From Caldalkalibacillus mannanilyticus JCM 10596 (GTDB taxonomy: Bacteria; Bacillota; Bacilli; Caldalkalibacillales; JCM-10596), in the NCBI RefSeq assembly GCF_000615945.1, contig NZ_BAMO01000001.1, positions 1-64,000 of the forward strand: DNA of 64,000 bases, written 5' to 3'. This document shows positions 45,637-55,502 of the stretch, piece after piece; positions within the stretch are counted from its first letter, which is position 1, and the number at the start of each line of letters is the position of its first letter. Made by a program: the position numbers and the translations under genes. The notes beneath the pieces are model-generated. The model was not told the DNA's origin, did not search any database, and saw nothing but the letters and a program-made list of their open reading frames with translations.

Positions 45637-45900
45637 GTGACTGAACAATCTAAAAACAAAATGACCGTAGATATCTACGGTCAAAAATACACCTTAATGG
45701 GAGAAAGCAGTACAGACCATATTCAGAAGGTAGCAACCTATGTGGATGAAAAAATGAATCAAATATCCAAAAAGTCCCCTATCTTAGATACCACAAAAAT
45801 TTCTGTGCTAACTGCTATTAATATTGCAGATGAACTCTTCCGTTTGCAAAAGGAGCATGAGGAACTGCGATCTCTGTTGGAAGAATTGACAAAGGAGTAA
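45637..45900 (+). CDS. zapA: cell division protein ZapA
   Basis: This 87-residue protein promotes FtsZ bundling. KMTVDIYGQKYTLMGESSTDHI forms the N-terminal beta-hairpin domain, followed by VATYVDEKMNQISKKSP and the long coiled coil (LTAINIADELFRLQKEHEELRS). The start is GTG with AAGGAGGGG. It follows pheT by 51 nt and is 3 nt before the CvpA-family gene, as in Bacillus, except that rnhC, which lies between pheT and zapA there, is missing. Confidence 0.93.
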   Translation: MTEQSKNKMTVDIYGQKYTLMGESSTDHIQKVATYVDEKMNQISKKSPILDTTKISVLTAINIADELFRLQKEHEELRSLLEELTKE

Positions 45901-45903
45901 GCC

Positions 45904-46446
45904 ATGAATATTGATCTCGTCATCTTCATTCTACTCATCATCGGAATCCTGATGGGATATCGTAGAGGATTTGTCCTACAAGTGATCCATTTATGCAGTT
46001 TTATTGTTTCCTATTTTGTAGCGTATCGTTTCTTTAGAGAAGTTTCTCCTCACTTACAATCGTGGGTTCCCTATCCTTTTGCCAATCAAGAGGTGGGGTC
46101 AACCTCGATTCTTCAGTGGTTTAATGTAGAGAGCCTATTTTATTCTGTCTTGGCTTTTGCGTTGCTTTTTTTTGGGACGAGGATCGCTTTAAAGCTTATT
46201 GGACGACTATTGCATCTTGTCACTTTTTTACCGGTTTTGAATTTTGCCAATCGTTGGTTGGGAGCCGTTCTGGGATTTGTGGAAGTATTGATTATTCTGC
46301 TCATCGTCATTCATGTTCTTCTGTTTATTCCTTGGGAAACAGGGCATTTATGGCTACTAGAATCTAAATTTGCTTATTATGTCGTACAATTGACTCCCAT
46401 TTCTCATATGGTCCCTGATCTTTGGCAGACAGGTGATCCTTTATAA
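45904..46446 (+). CDS. CvpA-family membrane protein
   Basis: This 180-residue integral membrane protein of the colicin V production family (YshB in B. subtilis) has four helices (about residues 3-18, 24-42, 72-92 and 115-140) and the signature LLIIGILMGYRRGFVLQVIH. The family affects cell envelope and division; its exact function is unclear. It is coupled to zapA. In B. subtilis polX and mutS2 follow; here the convergent ABC transporter interrupts that order. Confidence 0.88.
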   Translation: MNIDLVIFILLIIGILMGYRRGFVLQVIHLCSFIVSYFVAYRFFREVSPHLQSWVPYPFANQEVGSTSILQWFNVESLFYSVLAFALLFFGTRIALKLIGRLLHLVTFLPVLNFANRWLGAVLGFVEVLIILLIVIHVLLFIPWETGHLWLLESKFAYYVVQLTPISHMVPDLWQTGDPL

Positions 46447-46458
46447 ATACTTAAAATG

Positions 46459-47313
46459 TCATATCTTCTTGGTATGGCTTTTTTTATGGTAAAGAAGTGT
46501 GGAATAGTTGCTAGATCGATTTTTAATTAATTTTTTTTCAATAAAGAAAACAACCTGATACATAAGTGTAGCAATGCAAGCGATAATTAAAATGCTCAGC
46601 AAAACAAGGGTGAAATTAAAGACCTGAAAGCCATAGATAATGAAATACCCCAATCCTTTTTGAGCAACGAGAAACTCACCGACAATAACACCCACCCAAG
46701 CAAGACCCACATTTACCTTTAAGGTAGAGATAATCGTTGGAAAAGAGGCAGGTAAAATTACCCGTGAATAGATCTCTTTTTTATTCCCTCCAAATGTACG
46801 AATCACTTTAATGTAGTTAGGGTCTACTTCTTTGAAGCTGGTATAGACCACAATAGTGGTGATGATAACTGTAATGGCTAAAGCCATGGCCATGATAGAG
46901 AAAAAACCAGGACCCAATCCAACAATGAGCAAGGGGCCTAGAGCCACTTTAGGCATGCTATTTAAAACGACTAAATAAGGCTCCAACACTTTATTTAAGA
47001 AAGGAAACCACCATATGACACTAGCAAATACGGTTCCTAAAACAGTTCCAAGGATAAAACCGATGATGGTTTCAAATAAGGTAATGGATACATGAGGGAG
47101 AAGACTGCCATCCATTATTTTTTCAAGAAAAAGAGTCCAAATCTTGGAGGGTTGACTGAAAATTAAAGGATTGATCCATTGATTACGTGAAGCCATCTCC
47201 CAAAAAGCGAAGAAACCAATAAGCAAGCTTAGCTGTACAAGAATTACTTTCATTCTTTCTTTCTTTTTTTGTTCCCTGTATTGCTTGTAAATAGAGCTAG
47301 AATCATGTTTCAT
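46459..47313 (-). CDS. ABC transporter permease (SsuC/ThiX-like)
   Basis: This permease of the nitrate/sulfonate/taurine/pyrimidine-precursor group has 284 residues with about six helices. The coupling EAA-type loop is [21 protein letters not shown] near residue 177, and [23 protein letters not shown] is the usual family stretch. ATG at 47313 follows AAGGAG and overlaps the ATPase gene by 11 nt, showing translational coupling. It is the last gene of an operon of binding protein, ATPase and permease. The substrate is not identifiable. Confidence 0.88.
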   Translation of the reverse strand: MKHDSSSIYKQYREQKKKERMKVILVQLSLLIGFFAFWEMASRNQWINPLIFSQPSKIWTLFLEKIMDGSLLPHVSITLFETIIGFILGTVLGTVFASVIWWFPFLNKVLEPYLVVLNSMPKVALGPLLIVGLGPGFFSIMAMALAITVIITTIVVYTSFKEVDPNYIKVIRTFGGNKKEIYSRVILPASFPTIISTLKVNVGLAWVGVIVGEFLVAQKGLGYFIIYGFQVFNFTLVLLSILIIACIATLMYQVVFFIEKKLIKNRSSNYSTLLYHKKSHTKKI

Positions 47314-48079
47314 CTTGATCAAGCTCCTTCCAAATATGCTGAAAGAGTTCATGATATTCCTTCGCTTCTCGTGCTCGAAAGGGGAGAGTATGACGAATCG
47401 TTTCCGGAACAAGCACTTCTTCTTTTATTCTCCCTGGGGAGTGATCTAAAATAAGAATGCGGTCGCTCATCGCAATCGCCTCCCCAATGTCATGAGTAAC
47501 GAGGATGGCTGTTTTGTTATGCTTTTTTAGTGTTTCTGAAACCAAATCCTCAAGCTTTAATTTGGTTTGGTAATCTAAAGCAGAGAATGGCTCATCAAGA
47601 AGAAGGATTTCAGGGTTGGAAACCAGAGTTCTAACAAGAGCTGCACGCTGGCGCATTCCACCTGAAAGTTGGGAGGGATAGTGCTGTTTAAATGAGGACA
47701 GCCCCATTTCATGCAGCAGGTAATTAGCATAATGAACTCGTTCCTTTGTTGCCATGCGCATCACCTCTAGACCAACCAAGACATTCTGAATGATGGTACT
47801 CCATTCAAATAAATAATCAGATTGGAGCATGTAACCTACCTGATGACTAGGTCCTTGAACCTCTTGATCACCAATGAGGACACGCCCAAAGGTAGGTTTT
47901 ATTAGTCCAGCAAGACAAGATAGGATGGTGCTCTTGCCGCAGCCACTGGGTCCAACTAAACTGACGAATTCTCCTTTGGTGATGGAGAAGTGAATGTTAT
48001 CCAGTGCTGTGATCGCCTCTTTATTCGTTACATAAGTGTGAGACACATGATCTAATTGAATAAACGGGACCGAAGACAT
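47303..48079 (-). CDS. ABC transporter ATP-binding protein (SsuB/ThiZ-like)
   Basis: This single-cassette ATPase has 258 residues. Walker A is [14 protein letters not shown], the Q-loop lies in [15 protein letters not shown], the signature is [15 protein letters not shown], Walker B is [11 protein letters not shown] and the switch histidine is in LVTHDIGEA. It belongs to the nitrate/sulfonate/taurine importer ATPases. ATG at 48079 follows AGGAGG at 6 nt; the ATG at 48094 contains the ribosome site and is not used. It forms an operon with the binding protein upstream and the permease overlapping its end. Confidence 0.9.
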   Translation of the reverse strand: MSSVPFIQLDHVSHTYVTNKEAITALDNIHFSITKGEFVSLVGPSGCGKSTILSCLAGLIKPTFGRVLIGDQEVQGPSHQVGYMLQSDYLFEWSTIIQNVLVGLEVMRMATKERVHYANYLLHEMGLSSFKQHYPSQLSGGMRQRAALVRTLVSNPEILLLDEPFSALDYQTKLKLEDLVSETLKKHNKTAILVTHDIGEAIAMSDRILILDHSPGRIKEEVLVPETIRHTLPFRAREAKEYHELFQHIWKELDQDET

Positions 48080-48119
48080 ATCATTCCTCCTCATTAGGAA
48101 AATACTGAGATAACAAAGC

Positions 48120-49121
48120 TTATTTTTGCATTGCCTTTTTGGCGAAGTCTGTATTAACTAACGTCTTATAATCGACTCGTTTATGCAGTTCACCAGCCTC
48201 CTCAATAATATCTTGTAGTCGATCCCACTCTTCTTCATCGAGAAGAGGAGTCGGGTCATAGGATTGTTGTTTTTTGTATCTTTCAACTACAGCTGTAATT
48301 AGATGAACATCCGTTTCCTCAAAAAAAGGAAGGAGGGCTTCTGCAATTCTTTCACTGGGCTGTTCATAGACCCATTTTTGAGCTTTATAAATAGCGTTGG
48401 TGAACTTTTGCATTGTTTCGGGATTCTTTTCTAAGTAGCTTTGTTTAGCCATGAAAACTGTATAAGGAACGTGTCCGCTTTCTTCTCCAAAAGAAGCCAC
48501 AACATGCCCAATTCCCTCCATTTCGAAAAGGGTTGCCTGAGGTTCAAATAATTGAACGAACTGTCCTGTACCAGAGGCAAAAGCACTCGCAATGTTACCA
48601 AAATCAATATTTTGGATGAGTTCTAGATCATGATCAGGATGAATCCCATTTTTCTTGAGTACGTACTCACCGACCATTTGTGGCATCCCTCCCTTTCGTT
48701 GTCCTAGAAAGACACTGCCTCTTAGATCATCCCAGGAAAATGAATCCATTTCTGTTCTAGATACAAGAAATGTACCGTCGGTTTGGGTAAGCTGAGCAAA
48801 ATTGATGACAGGATCATCGGAGCCTTGTTGGTGGACATAGATGCTTGTTTCACTACCAACAAGAGCGATATCTGCTCCATCTGATAGCAGCGTGGTCATT
48901 GTTTTATCACCACCCCAGGTCGTGGTTATTTGAACCTCTAATCCCTCTTCTTCAAAAAATCCCTGGGAGAGAGCTATATATTGCGGCGCATAGAAGATGG
49001 AACGCGTTACTTCGGCAATTCGAACGGTTGGATTATCTGTACTGCCAGAACAAGCTGGCAGAGTGAAGAACAATGAGAAAACAAGCAGGAAAAGACCAAG
49101 GCGAAGCTTCTTCATTTTCAA
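48120..49121 (-). CDS. ABC transporter substrate-binding lipoprotein (NMT1/SsuA/ThiY-like)
   Basis: This 333-residue solute receptor has a lipoprotein signal LFLLVFSLFFTLPAC (cysteine near residue 24). The NMT1-type domain has TRSIFYAPQYIALSQGFFEEEG, then ITTTWGGDKTMTTLLSDGADIAL, as in binding proteins for pyrimidine precursors, riboflavin precursors and sulfonates. No TPP or FMN riboswitch is visible upstream, so a vitamin role is not supported. The start is either TTG at 49121, 7 nt from AAAGGAG, or ATG at 49115. It is the first gene of the three-gene operon. Confidence 0.85.
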   Translation of the reverse strand: MKMKKLRLGLFLLVFSLFFTLPACSGSTDNPTVRIAEVTRSIFYAPQYIALSQGFFEEEGLEVQITTTWGGDKTMTTLLSDGADIALVGSETSIYVHQQGSDDPVINFAQLTQTDGTFLVSRTEMDSFSWDDLRGSVFLGQRKGGMPQMVGEYVLKKNGIHPDHDLELIQNIDFGNIASAFASGTGQFVQLFEPQATLFEMEGIGHVVASFGEESGHVPYTVFMAKQSYLEKNPETMQKFTNAIYKAQKWVYEQPSERIAEALLPFFEETDVHLITAVVERYKKQQSYDPTPLLDEEEWDRLQDIIEEAGELHKRVDYKTLVNTDFAKKAMQK

Positions 49122-49241
49122 CTGACAACTCCTTTGACATAGATATGGGGATGATGCATTCTATGCCGGGAGAAAGAAATGTGTGAATACCTAGTCACAA
49201 AACCAGCCATTGAGTTGATAATAGCTGATTAAAAAACACAC

Positions 49242-49274
49242 AAAAAAAGTGGCTCTGTAAACAGAGACCACTTT
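49242..49274 (-). terminator. terminator of pckA
   Basis: On the minus strand AAAGTGGTCTCTGT pairs with ACAGAGCCACTTT with one irregularity and is followed by a T run. It lies directly after the pckA stop. Confidence 0.85.
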
Positions 49275-49281
49275 CTGATAT

Positions 49282-50859
49282 TTAAGAAGGTAATTGAGGA
49301 CCAGCTTTTTTAATATCTACCGAGATGTCTTTAAATTTTTCGAAGTTAGTAATAAAGAGCTGAGCTAGTTCTTTTGCCTTCTGATCGTATTCTTCTACGT
49401 TATTCCATGTTTGTCTGGGCTGAAGGACGTCACTTGGTACATCAGGGCATTGAGTCGGTACATGAAGTCCGAAGATAGGATCTTGAACGAAGTCAACATC
49501 TTGCAGTTTTCCGTTCAAGGCTGCGGTAACCATGGCTCGGGTGAAGGGGAGGTTCATTCTTTTCCCCACTCCATAGGGTCCTCCAGACCAGCCCGTATTA
49601 ACAAGATAGACGTCTGTTTGGTGTTCCTCCATTTTTTTTCCTAGCATCTCGGCATAGACTTGAGGGGCAAGTGGTAGGAAAGGAGCGCCAAAGCATGTGG
49701 AGAAGGTAGCCTCTGGTTCCGTTACTCCACGTTCTGTTCCCGCTAGTTTGCTCGTATAGCCTGAAAGGAAATGATACATCGCTTGTTCCTTCGTCAGCTT
49801 AGAAATGGGAGGGAGAACCCCGAATGCATCAGCTGTTAAAAAAACAATGACATTTGGATGACCCGCTACACCAGGGCTCAAAGCTCCCGGGATATGTTCG
49901 ATTGGGTAAGCCGCTCTTGTATTTTCCGTATATTTATTACTATCATAATCAATCTTTCTGGTTTCAGGGTCAAAGTCTACATTCTCAAGTACAGCACCAA
50001 AACGAATCGCATTCCATATTTGAGGTTCTTTCTCTTCTGAAAGCTGGATACATTTTGCATAGCAGCCTCCCTCAATATTGAAGACTCCATCCTTTGACCA
50101 GCCATGCTCATCATCACCGATTAATCTGCGCTGTGGGTCTGCTGAAAGAGTTGTTTTCCCTGTTCCTGATAAACCGAAGAATAAAGCGACATGTCCTTCG
50201 TTGTCCACATTAGCAGAACAATGCATGGAAAAGACATCATTCATAGGTAAGAGATAGTTCATTACACTGAAAATAGATTTTTTCATTTCTCCAGCATATT
50301 CCGTTCCACCAATAAGGACGATACGTCTGCTAAAATGAACTATAATAAAGGCTTCGGAATTTGTACCATCCTCTTCAGGATTTGCTTTAAATCCAGGAGC
50401 AGATACGATTGTGAAAGGCTCGTGGAGCGATTCGCCCGCTTGCTCACGAACAAAGAGCTGACGTGCAAATAAATTGTGCCAAGCAAATTCGTTAATAACA
50501 CGAATAGGCAGGCTATAACGCGGATCATTTCCAGCAAAGCCGTTAAACACATATCTTTCTTTACCTTTTAAGTATTTTAGAACTTTAACATATAGTTTAT
50601 CAAAAATATCTTCTGAAATTGGTTGATTTACTTTTCCCCAGTCTATATGATTCGTGACACTAGGCTCTTGGACAATGAACTTATCCTTAGGGGATCTCCC
50701 GGTGTATTTCCCTGTTTTTGTGCTTAAGGCACCAGTAGGTGTAAGTACTCCTTCGTTTTTTCTTACACTATGTTCAATCAACTCAGCGGTTGATAAATTA
50801 ATATGTGCGTTTCCTTCTAGTAATGAAGTAAGTGCAAGGGGATAACTCATTATGCCCAC
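49282..50859 (-). CDS. pckA: phosphoenolpyruvate carboxykinase (ATP)
   Basis: This gluconeogenic enzyme converts oxaloacetate and ATP to PEP, CO2 and ADP. The 525 residues include the N-terminal [20 protein letters not shown], the P-loop [14 protein letters not shown], the metal-binding IGDDEHGW, and [20 protein letters not shown]. The start could be GTG at 50859 or ATG at 50850; neither has a strong ribosome site. It is a single gene with a terminator, and divergence from the next gene is not seen. In B. subtilis the gene is controlled by catabolite repression; no clear site is visible here. Confidence 0.96.
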   Translation of the reverse strand: MGIMSYPLALTSLLEGNAHINLSTAELIEHSVRKNEGVLTPTGALSTKTGKYTGRSPKDKFIVQEPSVTNHIDWGKVNQPISEDIFDKLYVKVLKYLKGKERYVFNGFAGNDPRYSLPIRVINEFAWHNLFARQLFVREQAGESLHEPFTIVSAPGFKANPEEDGTNSEAFIIVHFSRRIVLIGGTEYAGEMKKSIFSVMNYLLPMNDVFSMHCSANVDNEGHVALFFGLSGTGKTTLSADPQRRLIGDDEHGWSKDGVFNIEGGCYAKCIQLSEEKEPQIWNAIRFGAVLENVDFDPETRKIDYDSNKYTENTRAAYPIEHIPGALSPGVAGHPNVIVFLTADAFGVLPPISKLTKEQAMYHFLSGYTSKLAGTERGVTEPEATFSTCFGAPFLPLAPQVYAEMLGKKMEEHQTDVYLVNTGWSGGPYGVGKRMNLPFTRAMVTAALNGKLQDVDFVQDPIFGLHVPTQCPDVPSDVLQPRQTWNNVEEYDQKAKELAQLFITNFEKFKDISVDIKKAGPQLPS

Positions 50860-51017
50860 GATCCAACATCCCTTTCTTTAGTAAGGTATAATTACTATAT
50901 ATGCTTAAGTTATTCCTCTGTGAATGAAAATAGTATAACACATTGAAAAATATATTGTATACTATATTTGAGAAAAAATTTGCAAAAATTCCTTACTTCA
51001 TAGCTTCTCCAAAAAAG

Positions 51018-51051
51018 AAAAAAACGATAAAATCCTTGAAGGATCTTATCG
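51018..51051 (-). terminator. terminator of the gamma-carbonic-anhydrase-like gene
   Basis: On the minus strand CGATAAGATCC pairs with GGATTTTATCG (51025-51051), followed by a run of seven T. It lies immediately after the stop codon of the gene. Confidence 0.85.
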
Positions 51052-51591
51052 CTAGTTTGAATCGTTCCAATTTAGCTCTAATTCTTTGTAGTATTGTCCT
51101 TTCTCGACATAGCTTTGACGAATTCGTCTTAACTCTGAGTAATCATGCTCGGTTAATTCTCTGACAACCTTGGCTGGTGAACCTACGGCTAAAGTTCGAG
51201 GCGGAATTTTTTTTCCGGGTGGGACTAAACAACCAGCCCCGATCATCGCTTCTTCTCCAATTTCTGCTCCATCTAATATAATGGCACCCATTCCAATTAA
51301 AGCCCCTTTTTTGATATGACAGCTATGTAAAATGGCGTTATGCCCCACCGTTACATCATCTTCAATTATAAGTGGGAAAGAAGGACTCTGATGAAGGGTC
51401 GAGTTATCCTGGATACTGACTCGTTTTCCTATGATGGTTGGAGAAACATCTCCACGTATGACTGTGTTATACCATACGCTTGTTTCTTCATCGATGCTCA
51501 CTTCTCCGGTTACGACAACCCCTTTAGCTAAAAAGACAGAGGAAGCGATTTGTGGTTCCTTTCCTTTATACGGCAATATCATGTCATGCAC
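51052..51591 (-). CDS. gamma-carbonic anhydrase family protein, YtoA-like
   Basis: This 179-residue left-handed beta-helix protein of hexapeptide repeats has VVTGEVSIDEETSVWYNTVIRGDV, then IGKRVSIQDNSTLHQS, then VTVGHNAILHSCHIKKGALIGMG. The three histidines in the latter segments match the zinc ligands of gamma-class carbonic anhydrases and PaaY-like proteins. Bacillus YtoA has the same layout. It may be a metal-dependent carbonic anhydrase, an acyltransferase or inactive. It is a single gene on the minus strand between pckA and the chemoreceptor. Confidence 0.9.
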   Translation of the reverse strand: MHDMILPYKGKEPQIASSVFLAKGVVVTGEVSIDEETSVWYNTVIRGDVSPTIIGKRVSIQDNSTLHQSPSFPLIIEDDVTVGHNAILHSCHIKKGALIGMGAIILDGAEIGEEAMIGAGCLVPPGKKIPPRTLAVGSPAKVVRELTEHDYSELRRIRQSYVEKGQYYKELELNWNDSN

Positions 51592-51773
51592 CTCATTTTA
51601 TTTGGTCAATGTTTCATGTCTTTATTGTACCATGTTAACGTTGTTTTCATAGGAATTTGGATAGGGATCATAGCAAAAAATTAATTTAATAAATATTTTA
51701 CATTTCCCGATATATTGAATAGAGAGTCAATTCTAGGCATCACTATTATTCATCTATTTTAGGGGGGACATCG

Positions 51774-53267
51774 ATGGAAAATTCTAAGATTTCTGAACTT
51801 AGGCAGAGGGATTTAATTAAAAAGAACACGTTATTGTATGTGATTGTCATTATTTCATATTTATCAGCTTATATTAATAATTTTGTGCAGAACACATCTC
51901 CTATCATTTATAATACAGCATTATCTGGACTTCTCATTACATTGTTTGTATTAGCCTTAGATAAATTCAGCAAAGTAAAAGTACAAAGGTATGTTCCTTA
52001 TATTGTTATTGTCGTCTTGTTTATCGTTTTTACCATTATTACATTGATTAGAGGTGCATCTCTTTCCGGAATGATCTTGCCTTTTTATCTATTGGTTCTC
52101 TCTTCCATTCATGCTTATCGACCGTTGTTTATTTCGGGGGCAACAATGGGAGTGGTTCTTCTAGGCATTAATATCCAATCTTTTATGAAAGGGACGATGC
52201 TTTTAGAAGATCAATTAGGAAATCTTATTTTAGTCTTTATTAATATTGCCATTATTATGTTTGTCACCATGAGTATAAATAGAACTCTGTCTAGCAGTAT
52301 CAACGATATCATGCTGCAACAGGAGCAAGAAGCGATTGCTAAAGAACGTAAAAAACAAAGACTAGAGCATGACGTTAAAACGATGATCAGTAATATGGAA
52401 GAAATATATAAACAATCTCAAAGCAATTTGCGAGCACAACGTGAAATGATGCTGGCAGTAAATGAAATATCTGAAGGCAGTGTCAAGCAAAGCGATCAGA
52501 TCACAGATATTGCTTCCATGGCTCAAGAAACAATGAGAGCGATGGGTGAAGTAGATCAAAACTCAACGGTTCTTAAAAGCGATGCTATTGAGGCAAGTCA
52601 AATTACAACAGAAGGTAAAGAGAAAATGAATCTTTTAATTGAAGGAATGCAGCAGCTTAAATTAGAGGTTGATGAGTTGGGTAAGGTCTATACCATGCTG
52701 ACTGAGAAAAATAAAGAAACGAACATCTTAGCAAATAATATTAAAGAAATTACCGAACAGACCAATCTATTAGCTCTAAATGCCTCTATAGAAGCTGCAA
52801 GAGCAGGGGAGCATGGTCGTGGATTTGCTGTGGTTGCTGAAGAGATTAGAAAGCTGGCTGAGGTGACACAGAAGACGACAGAGCAAATCACACTGAATCT
52901 AAATGAAGTGAATGTAGCGAATGAACAAGCTTCTGATAAAATGAAAAATAGTAGTGAAGCCTTCTATCATAACTTAGAGGCAACGAATATCGTCAATACC
53001 ATTATCGGTCAGGTGCATAAGACTCTCACCTCGCTTGATCATAATCTAGATACTTTTACACGTTTAGCTACCAACGTAAAAGAACAAACGGCTACGACTG
53101 AGGAGCATACGATGAGCTTTGCGGCAATTATCCAGCAAGCAACAGCTAGTTTAGAGGAAATGAATGCTACGATTCAGAATTTAAATGAAGATAATGAGAA
53201 AATTGCTCATCATTTAAACGAAACAATGAAGAGTGTTGAAAGTATTAAACAAAATATGGATTCCTAA
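51774..53267 (+). CDS. six-TM methyl-accepting chemotaxis-like protein without HAMP
   Basis: The 497-residue protein begins with six closely packed membrane helices (about residues 19-39, 45-63, 72-91, 95-112, 115-133 and 146-166) with only short loops, so there is no large external sensor. A basic, glutamine-rich coiled coil follows, then the MCP signalling domain (about 200-490) with its tip [23 protein letters not shown]. No HAMP domain is visible. It may sense a membrane or intracellular signal, such as energy state. It starts with AGGGGGG upstream and ends in a terminator. It stands alone. Confidence 0.9.
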   Translation: MENSKISELRQRDLIKKNTLLYVIVIISYLSAYINNFVQNTSPIIYNTALSGLLITLFVLALDKFSKVKVQRYVPYIVIVVLFIVFTIITLIRGASLSGMILPFYLLVLSSIHAYRPLFISGATMGVVLLGINIQSFMKGTMLLEDQLGNLILVFINIAIIMFVTMSINRTLSSSINDIMLQQEQEAIAKERKKQRLEHDVKTMISNMEEIYKQSQSNLRAQREMMLAVNEISEGSVKQSDQITDIASMAQETMRAMGEVDQNSTVLKSDAIEASQITTEGKEKMNLLIEGMQQLKLEVDELGKVYTMLTEKNKETNILANNIKEITEQTNLLALNASIEAARAGEHGRGFAVVAEEIRKLAEVTQKTTEQITLNLNEVNVANEQASDKMKNSSEAFYHNLEATNIVNTIIGQVHKTLTSLDHNLDTFTRLATNVKEQTATTEEHTMSFAAIIQQATASLEEMNATIQNLNEDNEKIAHHLNETMKSVESIKQNMDS

Positions 53268-53285
53268 ACAACTTGAATTGATAAA

Positions 53286-53333
53286 AAACACCTTGCGGGG
53301 GCAGTAGCTAGCCATGCCCTACAGGTGTTTTTT
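53286..53333. terminator. terminator between the chemoreceptor and ytqB
   Basis: AAACACCT (53286-53293) pairs with AGGTGTTT (53323-53330), and an inner stem GGGCA/TGCCC lies between. T runs are present on both sides, so it can serve both converging genes. Confidence 0.75.
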
Positions 53334-53348
53334 ATTACTAATGTTTTT

Positions 53349-53918
53349 TTATTTTTTCTGAATGGCGATTAAAAAGGGAGGATGATTTAGCTGGTTAATA
53401 AATTCGTATTTTAAAATGCTATAGAGTGATTGATCCCAAGCACGAATTTCATCTAATAAGGCTGTTTTTTCCGCTTTTCCTTGCTCATGACCTGAGTAGA
53501 CAACGAGAGTAATGATCCCATCTTTTTTTAAGTAGCGAGATAAAATATGAAGAGCTTGGATCGTGCTTTTGGGATACGTGACAATCTCCTTATCTCCCCC
53601 AGGACGATAGCCTAGATTAAACATTGCCGCAGAAATGGGCTTAGTCAGTTGGCTGAGCTCTTCTTCCATGGTTTCATGTCCTTTAAGCAGAAGCTGGGCT
53701 TGTGTGAGCTGCCCCTCTCTTATTAGACGTTCTTTCGTTTTTTGAATCGCTTCCTCTTGGATGTCGTAGGCAAAAACAGTTCCATCTTTCCCGACAAGAG
53801 TAGCAAGGAACAGCGTGTCTAAGCCATTGCCCATGGTCGCATCAACAACTGTATCACCTCGATCTACGACTTCTTGTAACAGGGAACGTGTGAACGGTAG
53901 AATCGCTTGTAAGCTCAT
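53349..53918 (-). CDS. ytqB: class I SAM-dependent methyltransferase, YtqB-like
   Basis: This 189-residue methyltransferase has the SAM motif TVVDATMGNGLDTLFLATLVG, the acidic loop VFAYDIQEEAI, and AAMFNLGYRPGGDKEI, the NLGYLPGG-type motif of the YtqB family (tRNA or rRNA-like methylases). ATG at 53918 lies 2 nt after the stop of ytqA, with AAGGGG upstream; the ATG further up (53963) is inside ytqA. The ytqA-ytqB order is as in B. subtilis. The substrate of YtqB is suggested to be tRNA; this is not shown here. Confidence 0.85.
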   Translation of the reverse strand: MSLQAILPFTRSLLQEVVDRGDTVVDATMGNGLDTLFLATLVGKDGTVFAYDIQEEAIQKTKERLIREGQLTQAQLLLKGHETMEEELSQLTKPISAAMFNLGYRPGGDKEIVTYPKSTIQALHILSRYLKKDGIITLVVYSGHEQGKAEKTALLDEIRAWDQSLYSILKYEFINQLNHPPFLIAIQKK

Positions 53919-53920
53919 CT

Positions 53921-54899
53921 CTATATCCCCTTCCCAGATCCCACTTGAATAGCAGGGTTCCATTTCTTCCCTTGCCAGGTATTCCTATTGGTAAATTCTC
54001 GGTCGATAGAGTTTAGTACCTCCCATTTTTTCTTGCTCCATAGAGGTCCTATTAGTAAATCTGCGGGAGCATCACCAGTCACTCTATGAATAATCAGCTC
54101 AGGTGGCATGATCTCTAAGGAACGAACAATGAGATCTACATATTGGTCTTTTTCTAAAAACTGAAGAAGTCCTTGTTCATATTGTTTGACCATAGGTGTT
54201 TTCTTCATTAAATGTAGCAGATGGATTTTCAGCCCTTGAATATCTAGCTTGGAGACTTCGTGAGCGGTCTTTAACATCATCTCCTCTGTTTCCTGAGGTA
54301 AGCCATAAATAATGTGACAGCAGACACGTATATTATGCTTTCTTAGTTTTTCTAGCCCCTCTAGATAACATTGATAATCATGCCCACGATTGATTAATTC
54401 TCCAATATGATCATGATAGGTTTGAAGCCCTAGCTCGACCCAGAGATATGTTTTCTGATTCAGCTCAGCGAGTAATTCCACCACATCGTCAGGCAGGCAG
54501 TCTGGGCGTGTGGCTATCGAGATACCGACAACCCCTTCCTGCTCTAGCATGACCTCATACATCTCACGTAGCTCTTCGGCTGGAGCGTAGGTGTTCGTAT
54601 AGGCTTGAAAATAGGCAATGTATTTGGCGTCAGGCCATTTTTGGTGCATTCGGCTTCGCACATCATTGAATTGGGTAACGAGATCATCTCGTCTTTTTCC
54701 TGCAAAATCCCCTGAACCTCTTGCACTACAAAACGTACAGCCTCCTGTCGTAATTTCTCCATCTCGATTAGGCAAGTAAAGCCGGCATCAAGAGGGACTT
54801 TAAAGATTTTCTCACCAAAAATGGAACGAAGGTGAGAATTCCATGTATGATATCGTTTATCTCCCAGAGTAAGGGAGTTTCTTTTGCTTCTATTGTCAT
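53921..54899 (-). CDS. ytqA: radical SAM protein, YtqA (TIGR01212) type (frameshifted twice)
   Basis: The iron-sulfur site has GFTC at one end, followed by NRDGEITTGGCTFCSARGSGDF, so the CxxxxxxxxC-x2-C pattern of this group (related to Elp3) is present. YHTWNSHLRSIFGEKIFKVP is the conserved opening, and INRGHDYQCYLEGLEKLRKHN lies in the barrel. ATG at 54899 has AAGGAG; the frame must shift at 54873-54875 (GGG should be GGGG) and at 54771-54772 (GG should be GGG). Both changes give a normal 326-residue protein. Two one-base losses in one gene support a sequencing cause. It is coupled to ytqB. The substrate is unknown. Confidence 0.85.
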
Positions 54900-54998
54900 G
54901 ATCGTCAGGCTCCTTCCACACGGTATCTATTGTACATGAATACAAAAAGCATGAAAAGTGTTGTAATAGGAAAGGAGGGAGATAGAGGACATTATGTA

Positions 54999-55034
54999 TA
55001 AAGAAAAACAAAGAGGCAGGGAATTCCCTACCTC
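54999..55034 (-). terminator. terminator of the hypothetical gene at 55028
   Basis: GAGGTAGGG and CCCTGCCTC with an AATT loop (55013-55034) pair with one mismatch; a T-rich stretch follows on the minus strand (A-rich at 54999-55012). The stem overlaps the stop codon. Confidence 0.75.
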
Positions 55035-55429
55035 AAATCATTCTGGATGGGATCGATATTTGAACCCTCTTCAATCATTTCTTGAAAAGTAAGTCCATCT
55101 TGAATCTCTCCATCCTCTGCCACCATAAGAAAATCCTTATCACCTGTTCTTCCGAATCGATAGTATTTGGCTGTTTGTACAGGGCTTCCATTTTCCTTGG
55201 AATAAGAAGCTCCCACTAATTCCATTTTTGTCGTATCTCCTGGGGCTGTCATAACTTCTTCGATGAGCGGCGAGTGTAACCAGCAAAAAATGTATTTTCT
55301 GCTCTGTAATTCATGAATCAGGCTTTCTGGTGCAGGGAGCTCGTCTACATACTGCTCAAATGAGCGATCAAAGACACAATGATAGGAATTCATCCAGACC
55401 GGTTCCATCTGATTATGTTGTTGGGTCAT
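55028..55429 (-). CDS. hypothetical protein
   Basis: I do not recognise this 133-residue soluble protein. There is no signal peptide or membrane helix. It has a central FCWLHSPLIEEVMTAPGDTTKM and a second part KYYRFGRTGDKDFLMVAEDGEI, which look like alternating helix and strands of a compact domain. The start has a good AAAAGGAGG site. A terminator stem overlaps its stop. It lies between the flavoprotein and ytqA on the same strand, but a spacer of about 70 nt from the flavoprotein and the terminator suggest its own transcript or the end of the flavoprotein operon. Confidence 0.65.
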   Translation of the reverse strand: MTQQHNQMEPVWMNSYHCVFDRSFEQYVDELPAPESLIHELQSRKYIFCWLHSPLIEEVMTAPGDTTKMELVGASYSKENGSPVQTAKYYRFGRTGDKDFLMVAEDGEIQDGLTFQEMIEEGSNIDPIQNDLR

Positions 55430-55502
55430 TTTATTTCCCCTCCTTTTGAATCATAGGTAAGCATAGCATTGATTCTTTTAAGATGGTTTAGGGAAGAGCA
55501 TT

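Noticed and set aside
49122-49281. TPP or FMN riboswitch before the ThiY-like binding protein
   Set aside because: No CTGAGA or other core motif is present in the leader, and it is only about 130 nt long.
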